DNA of 64,000 nucleotides from Thiolapillus brandeum (GTDB taxonomy: Bacteria; Pseudomonadota; Gammaproteobacteria; Chromatiales; Chromatiaceae): NCBI RefSeq assembly GCF_000828615.1, contig NZ_AP012273.1, forward strand, positions 2,542,001 to 2,606,000, read 5' to 3'. Below the pieces are notes generated by a model. That model searched no databases. It had not been told where the DNA came from and worked only from the letters and a program-made list of their open reading frames with translations. The translations under genes were made by a program, and so were the position numbers. Shown here piece by piece: positions 62,895 to 64,000 of the stretch. Position 1 is the stretch's first letter. Every line of letters begins with the position of its first letter.

Positions 62895-63301
62895 TGCTCG
62901 CCGTTAAATACAGCTTTTTTGCAGCCATTTCCACAATCTTTAACCTGCTTTTTCAGTATCTCACCTTGCTGAGCTATTCCGGATCGGACGCGATTTACAT
63001 AGCCATGTTCTTTGGAACACTCGCAGGATTAGTGTCCAAATACATTCTTGACAAGAAATATATATTTTATCACACATGCATCAACAAATCGGACAACGCC
63101 AAAAAGTTCGTTCTATACTCATTCATGGGCATCTTTACCACTGCTATTTTTTGGATCACTGAATTGGGATGTAATGCGATTGTTGCAAATCCCCATGCAA
63201 AATACCTGGGTGCGGTGGCGGGTTTGACCATCGGTTATACCATCAAATATTTTCTGGACAAGAAATATGTGTTCATTCATAAACAGGAAGTGATTCTATG
63301 A
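62894..63301 (+). CDS. GtrA-family membrane protein
   Basis: The 135-aa product has four transmembrane helices with the GtrA pattern (AVKYSFFAAISTIFNLLFQYLTLL, FGTLAGLVSKYILDKKYIFYH, GLTIGYTIKYFLDKKYVFIHK). GtrA-like proteins are thought to flip polyprenyl-linked sugars across the inner membrane. The ATG at 62894 overlapping the UbiA stop was preferred to one at 62879. The stop overlaps the dprE1 start. Confidence 0.88.
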   Translation: MLAVKYSFFAAISTIFNLLFQYLTLLSYSGSDAIYIAMFFGTLAGLVSKYILDKKYIFYHTCINKSDNAKKFVLYSFMGIFTTAIFWITELGCNAIVANPHAKYLGAVAGLTIGYTIKYFLDKKYVFIHKQEVIL

Positions 63302-64000
63302 GCCTTATGAGTTGGGGAATGTACCCCAGGATCAAAAGCTCCGCATTCAGGTTCGATACGAATGAATCGCTTAAAGAAATCATTTCAACACATAGTGAAC
63401 TGATTTCCTACGGAAACGGCAGGAGCTATGGCGATAGCGCACTAGGCACCAATATCCTTGAAGTCAGACCACACAACTACTTTTTGGATTTTGACGAAGA
63501 GAGCGGATTGCTGCATTTACAGGCGGGGGTGCTGCTATCAGAAATACTGGAATCATTCGTGCCACGGGGTTGGTTCCTGACCATCACTCCTGGCACAAAG
63601 CTCATTACTGTAGGAGGCGCTATCGCTTCTGATGTACATGGCAAAAATCACCATGTAAGGGGTTGCTTCAGCGAATGCGTTAAAGACTTTGAGATAATGC
63701 TTGCCAGTGGAGAAATTGTTACCTGCTCCAGAGAGAAGACTCCTGAGCTTTTTAGAGCCACCTGTGGTGGTCAGGGGTTGACGGGGGTTATTCTTACGGC
63801 AAGGATACGCCTAACCAGAATCCACTCAAGCTATATTGATCAAACCACCATTAAGTCCGGAAACCTGGAGGATACCTTCAAAGCCTTTGAGGAATATAGG
63901 GACTTTCCATATTCTGTTGCCTGGATTGATTGTCTTGCCAAGGGCGCTGATACCGGCAGAGGCCTTTTGATGGCCGGTGATTTCAGGAATGATGGAAAAT
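63298..64000 (+). CDS. dprE1: DprE1-like decaprenylphosphoryl-ribose 2-oxidase (3' end outside window)
   Basis: This FAD-dependent oxidase performs the first half of ribose-to-arabinose epimerisation on the polyprenyl carrier. The visible 234 codons include the VAO-type FAD site ISYGNGRSYGDSALG, the signature GTKLITVGGAIASDVHGKNHH with the His used for covalent or near-FAD contacts, and GGQGLTGVIL. The frame is open to the window end, so the C-terminal substrate domain is not seen. It starts within the end of gtrA, so the three genes are one transcript. A dprE2-like gene would be expected next. Confidence 0.9.
   Translation, partial: MSLMSWGMYPRIKSSAFRFDTNESLKEIISTHSELISYGNGRSYGDSALGTNILEVRPHNYFLDFDEESGLLHLQAGVLLSEILESFVPRGWFLTITPGTKLITVGGAIASDVHGKNHHVRGCFSECVKDFEIMLASGEIVTCSREKTPELFRATCGGQGLTGVILTARIRLTRIHSSYIDQTTIKSGNLEDTFKAFEEYRDFPYSVAWIDCLAKGADTGRGLLMAGDFRNDGK

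Overview
The window reads as chromosomal DNA of a sulfur-oxidizing gammaproteobacterium, probably a Chromatiales-type chemolithotroph related to Thiolapillus or Sedimenticola. The reasons are a complete soxXAKYZB cluster without soxCD, a PilS/PilR pair, Hda, RdgC, DUF1820, FabA, and an EstA-like autotransporter. The species cannot be named from this sequence alone. Genes are dense and many neighbours overlap by the 4-base ATGA or TGATG type. I found no rRNA, tRNA, CRISPR array or replication origin.

Layout. 0-1 kb: a type IV pilin, a bidirectional terminator and a DUF4124 protein. 1-5 kb: thiO, then a TtrS/TtrR-like two-component pair whose kinase carries a PhnD-type periplasmic sensor. 5-9.6 kb: soxXAKYZB, with a terminator-like hairpin between soxZ and soxB. 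9.6-10 kb: a decayed repeat region. 10-19 kb: housekeeping and small operons (a degenerate pterin-synthase-like protein, hisI-gloB, DUF1820-PDC, bolA-glutaredoxin, phoU with an EgtB-like partner, nadE-glnB). 19-22.5 kb: PP0621-pilS-pilR. 22.5-31 kb: a GDSL autotransporter, two metallo-beta-lactamase-fold enzymes, a bufferin-type copper peptide cluster (bufA2-bufB-bufC), a TudS-like protein, and a protein joining a ppGpp-hydrolase-like HD domain, a CBS-like region and a HEPN-like RxxxxH motif. 31-42 kb: argG, proS, fabA, cpdA, sfsA, then an efflux/thioredoxin operon that contains no pump. 42-51 kb: a lone PstS-like protein, a DUF1800/DUF1501 secreted pair, a YihY membrane protein, and a tightly overlapping arsC-wrbA-hda-mnmM-yqaA-phosphatase run. 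51-51.3 kb: a 157-bp element made of five hairpins and a separate foldback element. 51.3-59.8 kb: two unknown membrane proteins, a polysaccharide-lyase/GH26 fusion, rdgC, a radical SAM enzyme preceded by a 29-residue microprotein, and a coiled-coil membrane protein. 59.8-64 kb: a broken IS21 istB gene, then a visibly AT-richer island with a GT-C type glycosyltransferase, DPPR synthase (UbiA family), GtrA and the start of dprE1. This last group looks like a decaprenyl-phosphoryl-arabinose pathway.

How the parts may fit together. The sensor pair next to sox could be the thiosulfate or tetrathionate switch for the Sox enzymes. The absence of soxCD here fits incomplete thiosulfate oxidation with sulfur storage. 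The pilin, PilS/PilR and the arabinose-lipid pathway could be linked by pilin glycosylation, as in group IV Pseudomonas pili, but they lie far apart and the link is inference.
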